A stretch of DNA of 22,845 nucleotides from an uncultured Acidaminococcus sp. (GTDB lineage Bacteria; Bacillota_C; Negativicutes; Acidaminococcales; Acidaminococcaceae): NCBI GenBank assembly GCA_900314165.1, contig OMUE01000101.1:1-22845 (forward strand), given 5' to 3'. The notes beneath the pieces were generated by a model that ran no database searches, was not told where the DNA came from, and saw only the letters and a program-made list of their open reading frames with translations. A program made the position numbers and the translations under genes. Position 1 is the first letter of the stretch. The number at the start of each line of letters is the position of its first letter. Positions 1 to 7,155 of this stretch are shown here, piece after piece.

Positions 1-207
1 AAGAGCGAAGAGGCTGAAGCGGCAGTGGTCGAAGCGGCGGTAGTCGAAGATGCTGGGGCCGAACAGGCTGGAGTCGAGGAGGCTGGAGTCGAAGAGACAG
101 TAGTCGAAGGGGCTGAGGCCGATAAAAATAGCGAAGAGCAAAGAGTAAAGAGCGAAGAGGAGCCGCCGGCTGCTCCGGAGCCTAAAAATGGAACACCGAA
201 TGAATAA
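1..207 (+). CDS. 3' end of an unidentified acidic protein (partial)
   Basis: The frame is open from the first base of the window to TAA at 205-207, so this is the C-terminal 68 residues of a gene that starts upstream. I do not recognise the protein. The visible part is strongly acidic and of low complexity: a run of A-[VG]-[VA]-E-x pentapeptides, then a Glu/Lys-rich stretch and a Pro/Ala-containing end (EEEPPAAPEPKNGTPNE). It has no Cys, no hydrophobic segment and no recognisable fold, so it is probably a disordered tail on a domain encoded outside the window. The GTG at 25 could be read as a start, but it lies inside the repeat and has no ribosome site, so I treat the gene as truncated by the window edge. 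A terminator follows 13 bases after the stop. Confidence 0.7.
   Translation, partial: KSEEAEAAVVEAAVVEDAGAEQAGVEEAGVEETVVEGAEADKNSEEQRVKSEEEPPAAPEPKNGTPNE
22..126 (+). repeat. In-frame 15-bp tandem repeat encoding pentapeptides
   Basis: Seven degenerate 15-bp units run from 22 to 126 and read A-V-V-E-A, A-V-V-E-D, A-G-A-E-Q, A-G-V-E-E, A-G-V-E-E, T-V-V-E-G and a decayed A-E-A-D-K. Units four and five differ by a single synonymous base (gag/gaa), which points to recent duplication. The unit length is a multiple of three, so copy-number change would keep the frame. Confidence 0.75.
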
Positions 208-220
208 ATGGTGATAAAGA

Positions 221-255
221 CTGCTGTCTGACTATCGTGACAGCAGCCTTTTTTT
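221..255 (+). terminator. Rho-independent terminator of the first gene
   Basis: An 8-bp perfect stem (CTGCTGTC at 221-228 with GACAGCAG at 239-246) has a 10-base loop and is followed by CC and seven T (249-255). It sits 13 bases after the stop codon at 207 and ends transcription of the upstream gene. Confidence 0.85.
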
Positions 256-263
256 GTTATAAT
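255..263 (+). promoter_or_regulatory. Candidate extended -10 promoter for the MFS transporter
   Basis: TGTTATAAT at 255-263 is a perfect TATAAT with the TGn extension. The -35 region, which would fall in the terminator stem around 235-240, is poor, as is usual for extended -10 promoters. Transcription would start near 270 and give a leader of about 130 bases before the transporter start at 403. Confidence 0.5.
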
Positions 264-280
264 AGAAGGAAGAACCCACC

Positions 281-370
281 ACCATCCTACGGATGGTCCC
301 CCGCCCTTGAAAAGGGCGGACAGAGAGGAAGCTGAGAGCTCTAATCAGACTTGCCCTTGAAAAGGGCGGA
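281..370 (+). repeat. Hairpin cluster with an 18-bp direct repeat in the MFS leader
   Basis: Three compact hairpins occur in a row. ACCATCC/GGATGGT at 281-297 has loop TAC, CCGCCCTT/AAGGGCGG at 301-319 has loop GAA, and GCCCTT/AAGGGC at 353-367 has loop GAA. The sequence GCCCTTGAAAAGGGCGGA is present twice, exactly, at 303-320 and 353-370, 50 bp apart. None has a T tract, so they are not simple terminators. They resemble REP-like interspersed palindromes of bacteria (inference), and they could also act as RNA structures in the leader of the transporter mRNA. Confidence 0.6.
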
Positions 371-402
371 CTTATATTGCTGAAAAGTAACGGAGAAGAA
401 CT

Positions 403-1563
403 ATGGAACAACAGGAAAACTATCTTACCAGGCCCTTTGTCATATTATGCGTATTGAATTTTTTGATTTACTGTATCTTTTATCTGCAGATGATGGTAGC
501 GGCGTCCTATACCATGGATGTGCTGAAGGGGGAACCCTGGGTAGCCGGCACGGCTGCAGGCATCTTCCTGCTGTCAGCCCTGGTGGCCCGGCTGTTTACA
601 GGCCGCTATATTGAACAGATCGGCAAACGGCGGCTCATGCAATGGGGCACCGTGTTTTTCCTGCTGGTCATTCCTTTGTATTATTTCGTGGATAGTGCGC
701 CCTTTTTCATCGGCCTGCGGCTGCTGCACGGTATCGGCATGGGCGTCTCTACGTCTGCTATCTCTACAATCGTCGTAAACCTGCTGCCGGAAAGCCGTCA
801 GGGCGAAGGCCTGAGTATCTATTCTCTGTCCGCTATCCTGGCCATGGGCGTAGGGCCCATGATCGGTATGTTCCTCTATACTCGTTTTGGCTTTGTAATC
901 ATCCTGCACCTGTGCCTGGCCATGGGTATCCTCAGCGCCGTAGGCGTCTTTACGGCAAACGTGCCGGACCTGCCTGTCAGCAAGGATAAATTGAAGGACT
1001 TCGGCCGCGGATTTGCCGGCCTCTTTGAAAAGAGCGCCCTGCCCATCTCTTTCGTCAGTGTCCTGATGTTTTTTGCCTATTCCAGCCTGACCAGCTTTAT
1101 GGCGTCCTATGTGAAGGCCATAGGCCTGGCCCAAGCCGGGGGCTTCTTCTTCCTGGTTTATGCCATCTTCATCGTATTTTCCCGGCCGCCCATGGGGCGC
1201 TTGTTTGATAAGAAGGGGAACAAGGTCATCCTGCCCACATTTGTCAGTTTCTCTTTGGGCATGCTTTTGGTGAGCCAGGCCCGCAGCAGCTGGATGCTGC
1301 TTTTGGCGGCGGCGTTTATCGGTTTCGGCTTCGGCAACGTGAACTCCCTGGGCCGGGCCATTGCCGTCCACGGCCTGCCCCATCATAAGCTGGGCATTGC
1401 CTCCTCCACGTATCTGGCCGTATCCGAAATAGGGACGGGGCTGGGGCCCTCAGTACTGGGTTTCCTGCTGCCCGTCCTGGGCTTCCGGGGCATGTACGGT
1501 TTCCTGGCAGTGGAAGTGTTGGCAGGCATGGCCCTGTACCTGAAAGAATACGGCCGAAATTAA
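403..1563 (+). CDS. MFS transporter (drug/sugar efflux type)
   Basis: This 386-residue inner-membrane protein is hydrophobic throughout and fits the 12-helix major facilitator fold. The family signature motif A between helices 2 and 3 is visible as GRYIEQIGKRR (residues 67-77), and its degenerate second-half copy is GRLFDKKGNK. The N-terminal half also carries the Gly-rich LHGIGMGVSTSAIS helix typical of MFS_1 exporters. The ATG at 403 is preceded by GGAGAAG (392-398) at good spacing. It stands alone: a terminator lies upstream and the next gene has its own promoter region. The substrate cannot be told from sequence; similar proteins are annotated as arabinose or multidrug efflux permeases. 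No clear terminator follows its TAA. Confidence 0.88.
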   Translation: MEQQENYLTRPFVILCVLNFLIYCIFYLQMMVAASYTMDVLKGEPWVAGTAAGIFLLSALVARLFTGRYIEQIGKRRLMQWGTVFFLLVIPLYYFVDSAPFFIGLRLLHGIGMGVSTSAISTIVVNLLPESRQGEGLSIYSLSAILAMGVGPMIGMFLYTRFGFVIILHLCLAMGILSAVGVFTANVPDLPVSKDKLKDFGRGFAGLFEKSALPISFVSVLMFFAYSSLTSFMASYVKAIGLAQAGGFFFLVYAIFIVFSRPPMGRLFDKKGNKVILPTFVSFSLGMLLVSQARSSWMLLLAAAFIGFGFGNVNSLGRAIAVHGLPHHKLGIASSTYLAVSEIGTGLGPSVLGFLLPVLGFRGMYGFLAVEVLAGMALYLKEYGRN

Positions 1564-1601
1564 TTGGCAGATGTGTCCTAAGATTTCACAATTTAAAAGC
1601 A

Positions 1602-1651
1602 GGAATTTCCCTTATGTATACAGAATATAATCAGTGTAAATGGAAATTTCC
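1602..1651 (+). promoter_or_regulatory. Alcohol dehydrogenase promoter with paired GGAAATTTCC palindromes
   Basis: A perfect -10 TATAAT lies at 1626-1631. No good -35 is present at 16-18 bp spacing; the bases there form GGAATTTCC (1602-1610). A second, perfect 10-bp palindrome, GGAAATTTCC, lies at 1642-1651, just past the expected start of transcription. The two near-identical sites are about 40 bp centre to centre (close to four helical turns) and bracket the -10, the geometry of an operator pair. The regulator is unknown. Confidence 0.45.
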
Positions 1652-1686
1652 AACATGCTTGTTTCATATCAAAGGAGGAGATCCCG

Positions 1687-2904
1687 ATGGGCAGATTTAC
1701 TTTACCGAGAGACATTTATCATGGCACAGACGCTATGAGCGTCTTGAAGACTCTGGAAGGCAAAAGAGCAATCATCTGTGTAGGCGGCGGTTCCGCCAGA
1801 CGGAATGGTTCTCTGGGCAGAGCTGAAGCATATCTGAAAGAAGCCGGCATGGAAGTCAAACTCTATGAAGGTATTGAATCCGATCCTTCCGTAGATACGG
1901 TGCTGAAAGGCGCTGCTGTCATGGAAGAATTCAAGCCTGACTGGATCGTTGCTATCGGCGGCGGCTCTCCTATCGATGCTGCAAAAGCCATGTGGATCAA
2001 ATATGAATATCCTGACATTACCTTTGATGAAATGAAGAAAGTATTTGGCATTCCTCCTCTGCGGAAGAAAGCCCATTTCGTAGCCATTCCTTCCACCTCC
2101 GGCACGGCTACGGAAGTGACCGCCTTCTCCATCATCACGGATTATGAAAAGGGTATCAAATATCCTATTGCTGACTTTGAAATCACTCCGGATATCGCCA
2201 TTATCGAACCGGAACTGACTCACGGCATGCCGAAGAAACTGGTGGCTCACACCGGTATGGATGCATTCACCCATGCTGTTGAAGCGTACGTTTCCACCGC
2301 TAACTGTGAATTCACGGATCCGTTGGCTATCCACGCCATTGAAATGATCCAAAAGTACCTGGTAGATTCTTATAATGGAGATATGGCAGCCCGGGATAAG
2401 ATGCACTATGCACAGTGCCTGGCTGGTATGGCTTTCTCCAACGCTCTGTTGGGTATCGTCCACTCCATGGCACACAAGACCGGCGCAGCCTTTGCCGACT
2501 ATGGCGCCCACATCATCCACGGCGCAGCAAACGCTATGTACCTGCCGAAAGTCATTGCTTACAATGCAAAAGATCCTGTTGCGGCACAACGGTATGGCGT
2601 CATTGCTGACTACATGAAACTGGGCGGCACCACCGATGCTGAAAAAGTAGCGAAACTGGTTGAATGGGTTCGCGGTATGCAGGATAAGCTGAACATTCCT
2701 AAAGCCATCAAGTTCTATGGCAAAGATGGCCTGCCCGCTGCTGAAGGCTTCGTTCCGGAATCCGTATTCCTGGAAAGAATGCCGAAGATCGCAACGGAAG
2801 CCATTGGGGATGCCTGCACCGGTTCCAACCCTCGTCAACCGAGCCAGGAAGAAATGGAAAAACTGCTGAAGGCCTGCTACTATGACTTGGATGTAGACTT
2901 CTAA
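1687..2904 (+). CDS. Iron-containing alcohol dehydrogenase
   Basis: This 405-residue cytoplasmic enzyme belongs to group III (Fe-type) NAD(P)-dependent alcohol dehydrogenases, which interconvert aldehydes and alcohols in fermentation. The nucleotide-binding motif GGGSPIDAAKAM is at 91-102 and the TSGTATEVT segment at 137-145. Metal ligands by family alignment are Asp192 and His196 (DAFTH), His259 (VHSMAH) and His278 (HGAANA). The loop between the last two ligands is about five residues longer than in FucO or Zymomonas AdhB, and HIIHG replaces the usual IPHG. The C-terminal DACTGSNPR motif is typical of butanol/propanediol-type members. The start is fixed by AAAGGAGGAG at 1671-1680, six bases before ATG. 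It is monocistronic, and its codon choice and ribosome site suggest high expression. The substrate is not determined. Confidence 0.93.
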   Translation: MGRFTLPRDIYHGTDAMSVLKTLEGKRAIICVGGGSARRNGSLGRAEAYLKEAGMEVKLYEGIESDPSVDTVLKGAAVMEEFKPDWIVAIGGGSPIDAAKAMWIKYEYPDITFDEMKKVFGIPPLRKKAHFVAIPSTSGTATEVTAFSIITDYEKGIKYPIADFEITPDIAIIEPELTHGMPKKLVAHTGMDAFTHAVEAYVSTANCEFTDPLAIHAIEMIQKYLVDSYNGDMAARDKMHYAQCLAGMAFSNALLGIVHSMAHKTGAAFADYGAHIIHGAANAMYLPKVIAYNAKDPVAAQRYGVIADYMKLGGTTDAEKVAKLVEWVRGMQDKLNIPKAIKFYGKDGLPAAEGFVPESVFLERMPKIATEAIGDACTGSNPRQPSQEEMEKLLKACYYDLDVDF

Positions 2905-2924
2905 GCTCTGCTTAACCAGAAACG

Positions 2925-2971
2925 AATAGTCTGTCGTTATAGCTATAAGTTATAGCGACAGACTATTTTTA
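2925..2971 (+). terminator. Terminator of the alcohol dehydrogenase gene
   Basis: A 12-bp perfect stem (AATAGTCTGTCG at 2925-2936 with CGACAGACTATT at 2956-2967) runs into a T tract ending near 2970. The inner region is also partly self-complementary. It lies about 20 bases after the stop. Confidence 0.85.
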
Positions 2972-3008
2972 TATATGGGCCCCATGGGTGCCTAATTTCC
3001 TAATAAAA

Positions 3009-3017
3009 TGATATAAT
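3009..3017 (+). promoter_or_regulatory. Candidate extended -10 promoter of the metF operon
   Basis: TGATATAAT at 3009-3017 combines TGn with a perfect TATAAT; the -35 position (about 2989-2994, TGCCTA) is weak. The predicted start near 3024 leaves a leader of only about 50 bases, too short for a SAM-I or T-box element, and I see none. Confidence 0.5.
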
Positions 3018-3072
3018 ATGCTATAAATTAAATCTTGGTGAATCGCTTAGATAGCCTTAGGAGGAGTTTTCC

Positions 3073-3939
3073 GTGAAGATTGTAGACCTGTTAAAAAGCC
3101 CGAAAGTCTGTGTATCCTGTGAACTGTTCCCGCCGAAAAAAGGCAACGAACTGGATAATGCCCTGGAAATTGTAAGGACCATTGCTGCCCAGGGCGTGGA
3201 TTATATGAGTGTGACCTACGGGGCTGCCGGCACGGCCGTGGGTAAGAGCGTGGCCCTGACCGGGGAAATCGAAAAATGCGGCGTCCCCGCTCTGGCCCAT
3301 CTGACCTGCGTAGGGGCTACAGAACAAAAGATTGAAAGCGTGCTGGACGAATTGAAAGCCGTGAACGTCAGCAATATTATGGCTCTGCGTGGGGATAAGC
3401 CTCTGGGCATGGAAAATATGCCGGAGGGGGATTATGCCCATGCCAGCGACCTGGTTGCCAAGATTAAGAGCTATGGGGATTTCTGCGTAGGGGGCGCTAC
3501 GTATCCGGAAGGCCATCCGGAATCCGCTACCCTGGGAGAAGACCTGGACCATACGAAGTTGAAGGTGGAAGCCGGTGTGGACTTCCTGGTAACCCAGATG
3601 TTCTTTGACAACGATATGTTCTATAACTACATGTACAGAATGCTGGCAAAAGGCATTGATGTGCCTGTGGTAGCTGGCATCATGCCTGTGACGAACGTGA
3701 AGCAGATTGAAAAAATCTTTACGCTCAGCGGCACACCTGTGCCGGCACCTCTGCGTGCTATGGCAGAACGGTTTGCGGATAATCCTGCGGCTATGAAGCA
3801 GGCTGGCATGGCCTACGCCATCGGCCAGATTGTGGACCTGATTTCCAACGGTTTTAACAATATCCACATCTATACCATGAACAAGCCGGACATCATCGGC
3901 GGCATCCGCAGCAACCTGTCCGAAATCATCAAGGCATAA
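3073..3939 (+). CDS. metF: 5,10-methylenetetrahydrofolate reductase MetF
   Basis: MetF reduces 5,10-methylene-THF to 5-methyl-THF using FAD and NAD(P)H, supplying the methyl donor for methionine synthase. The 288-residue length is normal for a bacterial TIM-barrel MetF. Visible signatures are CELFPPK (16-22, with the catalytic-type Glu17), HLTCVG (76-81), the flavin-site ALRGD (104-108), YPEGHPE (144-150) and the QMFFD folate-site motif (175-179). The start is GTG at 3073, chosen because AGGAGGAG (3059-3066) lies six bases upstream. It is the first gene of a three-gene operon: the reactivation protein begins 12 bases after its stop and metH overlaps that gene. Confidence 0.95.
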   Translation: MKIVDLLKSPKVCVSCELFPPKKGNELDNALEIVRTIAAQGVDYMSVTYGAAGTAVGKSVALTGEIEKCGVPALAHLTCVGATEQKIESVLDELKAVNVSNIMALRGDKPLGMENMPEGDYAHASDLVAKIKSYGDFCVGGATYPEGHPESATLGEDLDHTKLKVEAGVDFLVTQMFFDNDMFYNYMYRMLAKGIDVPVVAGIMPVTNVKQIEKIFTLSGTPVPAPLRAMAERFADNPAAMKQAGMAYAIGQIVDLISNGFNNIHIYTMNKPDIIGGIRSNLSEIIKA

Positions 3940-3951
3940 AAGGCAAAGCCT

Positions 3952-4641
3952 ATGGACTTGCGGATTGAGTTTAACGAAAAGGAAGCGCTGCGCTATTTCG
4001 GCGGCAGGCCCGGGGATACCCAGGCGGCAGCGGCCGTGGGCAGGGCATACCTGCAGCTGCGCAACGAGGTCCAGCCCCGTTCCATCGTGCAGCAGTGGAG
4101 CTGTCAGGTCATCCAGGGAACGGACACGGAAAAAGGCCGGATCCTTCTGGAAGGCGGTACGGAGTTTGTCAGCTCCGATCTGGCACGTCATCTGAAGGGC
4201 TGCAGCGAGCTGCTGCTGTTCGGAGCGACCCTGGGCACCCGGGTGGACATCGCCCTGCGGCGCATCAGCGTCCGGAGCATTGCGGAAGGGGCGGCGGCCC
4301 AGGCTGTGGCGGCGTCCCTCATAGAAAGCTACTGCGACGCTCAGGAAGTGCTGTGGAAAGCCAAGCTGCCGGCGACTTATACGTACCGCTGGCGGTTTTC
4401 CCCGGGCTACGGGGACTGGGACCTGACAGAACAGCAGAAGATCTTCCGGCTGCTGAATTGTCCGAAAGCCATCGGCCTGACTCTGACGGCTGGGGGCATC
4501 ATGGCCCCTACGAAATCCGTGACGGCGGTCATCGGCGTGGACCATTCCGGTGCGCCTGCTGCCAAACATCCGACCGGCTGCGGCCATCGCTGTAAAGAGT
4601 GCGATAAGACAAGTTGTGTCTTGCGTCAGGAGGAACCATGA
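3952..4641 (+). CDS. Stand-alone methionine synthase reactivation protein (MetH activation domain)
   Basis: This 229-residue protein matches the C-terminal B12-dependent methionine synthase activation domain, which binds SAM and remethylates oxidised cob(II)alamin in MetH. In E. coli this domain is fused to MetH; here it is separate. The SAM-binding signature RFSPGYGDW is at 148-156, and the APTKSVTAVIG segment (185-195) corresponds to the family's M-x-P-x-x-S-V strand. A short C-terminal tail carries four Cys in a C-x3-C-x2-C-x4-C pattern (210, 214, 217, 222), absent from E. coli MetH, that could bind an Fe-S cluster or zinc (inference). Its TGA at 4639-4641 overlaps the metH ATG at 4638 as ATGA, so translation is probably coupled and the two proteins likely work as a pair. 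Confidence 0.88.
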   Translation: MDLRIEFNEKEALRYFGGRPGDTQAAAAVGRAYLQLRNEVQPRSIVQQWSCQVIQGTDTEKGRILLEGGTEFVSSDLARHLKGCSELLLFGATLGTRVDIALRRISVRSIAEGAAAQAVAASLIESYCDAQEVLWKAKLPATYTYRWRFSPGYGDWDLTEQQKIFRLLNCPKAIGLTLTAGGIMAPTKSVTAVIGVDHSGAPAAKHPTGCGHRCKECDKTSCVLRQEEP

Positions 4642-7052
4642 ATTTTAGAGAAGAATTGCAGAACAGACGACTGTTCTTTGACGGCGCTATGGGGACCATG
4701 CTGCAGGCAGCGGGCCTAAAGCCGGGAGAATTGCCGGAATTGTGGAACCTGTCCCACCCGGACAAGGTGGAAGCCATCCACCGGGCCTACGTGCGGGCAG
4801 GGGTGGATATCTTAAAGACCAATACATTCGGGGCTAACGGCCTGAAATTTGGCGCGGCCCATAATAACCCGGAAGTAGCGGACCTGGTGAAAGCCGGTGT
4901 GAAAAATGCCCGGGCTGCCTTCACGGCAGAAGGCCGGGAAGGCTTCGTGGCCCTGGATATGGGGCCTACGGGGAAGCTGCTGCAGCCCTTCGGGGACCTG
5001 CCCTTTGAAGAGGCCGTGAGCCTGTACAAGGAACAGGTAGTGGCCGGGGAAGAAGCCGGTGCAGACCTGATCCTCATCGAGACCATGAGCGACAGCTACG
5101 AAGCCAAAGCGGCTATCCTGGCGGCCAAAGAAAATTCCGACCTGCCCATCGTGTGCACCTTTACGTTCGATGGGGAAGGCAAACTGCTGAATGGTGCAAC
5201 GGTGACTACAGCTCTGTCCATGGCGGAAGCCCTGGGGGTAACGGCTGTGGGCTTTAACTGCGGCCTGGGCCCTGACCAGCTGCTGCCGCTTTTGCCGGAA
5301 GCCCTTAAGGCCGTGGACATTCCTCTGGTAGCTAACCCCAACGCGGGGCTGCCTGTGGAAAAAGACGGCAAGACCGTGTTCCATATTGATAAGGACGGCT
5401 ATGCACCTCTCATGGTTCCCTTTGCGGAACAGGGCGTGGCCGTTTTGGGCGGTTGCTGCGGCACCACGCCGGAGCATATTGCAAACCTGATTGCGGCCTG
5501 CAAGGATATTCCTCTGCCGGCACCCAGAACCGGCGCGCCCTGCCGGATTTCCGGCTATGGCCAGGCCGTGGACTTTGAAGGCATGCCCGTCATCATCGGG
5601 GAACGGATCAATCCTACGGGCAAAAAGAGACTGAAGGAAGCCTTGAAGGCCCAGAACATGGACTACGTGTGCCAGCTGGCTCTGGAGCAGCTGGACAAGG
5701 GGGCCACGGTGCTGGACGTGAACGTAGGGGTACCCGGCGTGGATGAGCCTGCCCTCATTGAAAAGACCATCCTGACCCTGCAGGCCATTACGTCCGTGCC
5801 TCTGCAGATTGATACGTCCAATATTGAAGCCATGGACCGGGCTCTGCGCATCTACAACGGCCGGCCCCTGCTGAACTCTGTAAACGGTAAGGAAGAAAGT
5901 CTGGAAGCCGTCCTGCCTCTGGCAAAGAAATACGGTGCTGCTCTGGTAGGCCTGTGCCTGGACGAAGCAGGCATTGCAGACACGGCGGAAGGCCGTTATG
6001 CTGTGGCGGACAAAGTCATCACCCGTGCCGGGGAAGTGGGCATTCCTCCCAAAGATATGCTCATCGATCCTCTGGCTATGACCATCAGTACGGGGGGCGA
6101 AAATGCCCAGATCAATCTGCAGGTCATTACGAAATTGAAAGCCCGGAACATCAAGACCGTCATGGGCGTGTCCAATATTTCCTTCGGCCTGCCCAGCCGG
6201 GATGCGGTCAATAGCTCCTTCTTCGCCCTGGCCATGCAGGCCGGGCTCAGCGCCGGCATCATCAACCCTAACAGTGGAGCTATGATGCAGGCTTACTATG
6301 CCTATGGAGCTCTTAGCGGCAAAGATGTAGGCTGCAAGAAATACGTGGATTATTTTGCGGACATGCCCGTCATGGCAGCCGTGTCCAAATCCCAGTCCCA
6401 GGCAGCAGCTCCCAAAAGCGGCCAGAAGGAATTCCCCGTGGACGAAGCCATCGTCAAGGGCCTGAATACCCAGGTGGAACAGGGCGTGAAGAAGCTGCTG
6501 GAAGCAGGCACTCCTGCTTTGGACATCATCAACAATTACATGATTCCCGCTTTAAATGAGGTGGGGGATAAGTTTGAACAGAAAAAGCTGTTCCTGCCCC
6601 AGCTGCTCATGAGTGCGGACGCGGCGAAAGCCGGCTTCGAAGTGCTGAAGCAATCCCTGAGCACAGGGGGCGCTAAAGAAGATGGGGATCCCATCGTGGT
6701 ATGCACCGTCAAAGGGGATATCCACGATATCGGCAAGAACATCGTGAAGGTGCTGTTGGAAAACTACGGTTACCGGGTCATCGACCTGGGCAAGGATGTA
6801 CCACCGGAAGACGTGGTGACAGCGGCCACGGAAAACCACGTAAAGCTGGTAGGTCTGAGTGCCCTTATGACCACTACTGTAGGTGCCATGGAAGAGACCA
6901 TCCGTCAGCTGCACCAGACCCTGCCGGAGTGCAAGATTATGGTAGGCGGTGCCGTCATGACGGCGGACTATGCTAAGTCTATCGGGGCCGACTTCTACGG
7001 CGCCAATGCTGTAGCCAGTGTGAACTACGCCAACGAATTATTCCATAAATAA
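4638..7052 (+). CDS. metH: B12-dependent methionine synthase MetH, lacking the reactivation domain
   Basis: MetH transfers the methyl group of 5-methyl-THF to homocysteine through methylcobalamin. The 804-residue protein reads in order: homocysteine-binding domain (about 1-290) with zinc ligands Cys208 (NCG) and Cys273/Cys274 (GGCCGTTP); pterin-binding domain (about 315-575) with GERINPTGKK (321-330); a linker; the B12 cap helices (about 600-680); and the cobalamin-binding domain (about 685-804) with D-x-H-x-x-G as DIHDIG (694-699), His696 being the lower cobalt ligand. It ends there, whereas the roughly 1,230-residue E. coli enzyme continues into the reactivation domain, encoded here by the gene just upstream. 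The ATG at 4638 follows AGGAGG (4628-4633). A TTG at 4614 would add eight residues but ignores this ribosome site. Confidence 0.96.
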   Translation: MNFREELQNRRLFFDGAMGTMLQAAGLKPGELPELWNLSHPDKVEAIHRAYVRAGVDILKTNTFGANGLKFGAAHNNPEVADLVKAGVKNARAAFTAEGREGFVALDMGPTGKLLQPFGDLPFEEAVSLYKEQVVAGEEAGADLILIETMSDSYEAKAAILAAKENSDLPIVCTFTFDGEGKLLNGATVTTALSMAEALGVTAVGFNCGLGPDQLLPLLPEALKAVDIPLVANPNAGLPVEKDGKTVFHIDKDGYAPLMVPFAEQGVAVLGGCCGTTPEHIANLIAACKDIPLPAPRTGAPCRISGYGQAVDFEGMPVIIGERINPTGKKRLKEALKAQNMDYVCQLALEQLDKGATVLDVNVGVPGVDEPALIEKTILTLQAITSVPLQIDTSNIEAMDRALRIYNGRPLLNSVNGKEESLEAVLPLAKKYGAALVGLCLDEAGIADTAEGRYAVADKVITRAGEVGIPPKDMLIDPLAMTISTGGENAQINLQVITKLKARNIKTVMGVSNISFGLPSRDAVNSSFFALAMQAGLSAGIINPNSGAMMQAYYAYGALSGKDVGCKKYVDYFADMPVMAAVSKSQSQAAAPKSGQKEFPVDEAIVKGLNTQVEQGVKKLLEAGTPALDIINNYMIPALNEVGDKFEQKKLFLPQLLMSADAAKAGFEVLKQSLSTGGAKEDGDPIVVCTVKGDIHDIGKNIVKVLLENYGYRVIDLGKDVPPEDVVTAATENHVKLVGLSALMTTTVGAMEETIRQLHQTLPECKIMVGGAVMTADYAKSIGADFYGANAVASVNYANELFHK

Positions 7053-7056
7053 GCAG

Positions 7057-7085
7057 TTGCCCAATTACTCATTTCTTTATACAAT
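7057..7085 (+). promoter_or_regulatory. Candidate promoter for the MATE-hydE pair
   Basis: TTGCCC (7057-7062), a 17-bp spacer and TACAAT (7080-7085) make a reasonable sigma-A promoter directly after the metH stop. Transcription would begin near 7092, inside the hairpin at 7086-7125. Confidence 0.4.
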
Positions 7086-7127
7086 AAGGCAGAGCCCTGG
7101 AAAATGATTTTCCGGACTCTGCCTTTT
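7086..7127 (+). terminator. Terminator after metH
   Basis: AAGGCAGAG (7086-7094) pairs with CTCTGCCTT (7117-7125). The interior also pairs (GGAAAA/TTTTCC around TGA), giving one long hairpin, followed by a short T tract (7124-7127). It ends the metF-metH transcript. Because a candidate promoter lies just upstream, part of it may be transcribed in the MATE leader. Confidence 0.7.
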
Positions 7128-7155
7128 CCATAAAATTAAGGAGGCGTTTGTAAAT

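Noticed and set aside
25..207. A complete small gene starting at GTG 25
   Set aside because: The frame is open to the window edge, the GTG is inside a coding repeat, and no ribosome site precedes it.
1614..1826. A 70-codon plus-strand open frame overlapping the alcohol dehydrogenase start
   Set aside because: It starts inside the promoter region, lacks a ribosome site and runs out of frame into a well-supported gene.
3091..4587. A 498-codon open frame on the minus strand across metF and the reactivation gene
   Set aside because: Both plus-strand genes have clear family motifs and ribosome sites. The antisense translation is His/Gln/Arg-rich with no domain, as expected for a shadow of biased codon use.
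4614..4637. Upstream TTG start for metH
   Set aside because: AGGAGG at 4628-4633 serves the ATG at 4638, which also gives the ATGA overlap; the TTG extension would encode the ribosome site itself.
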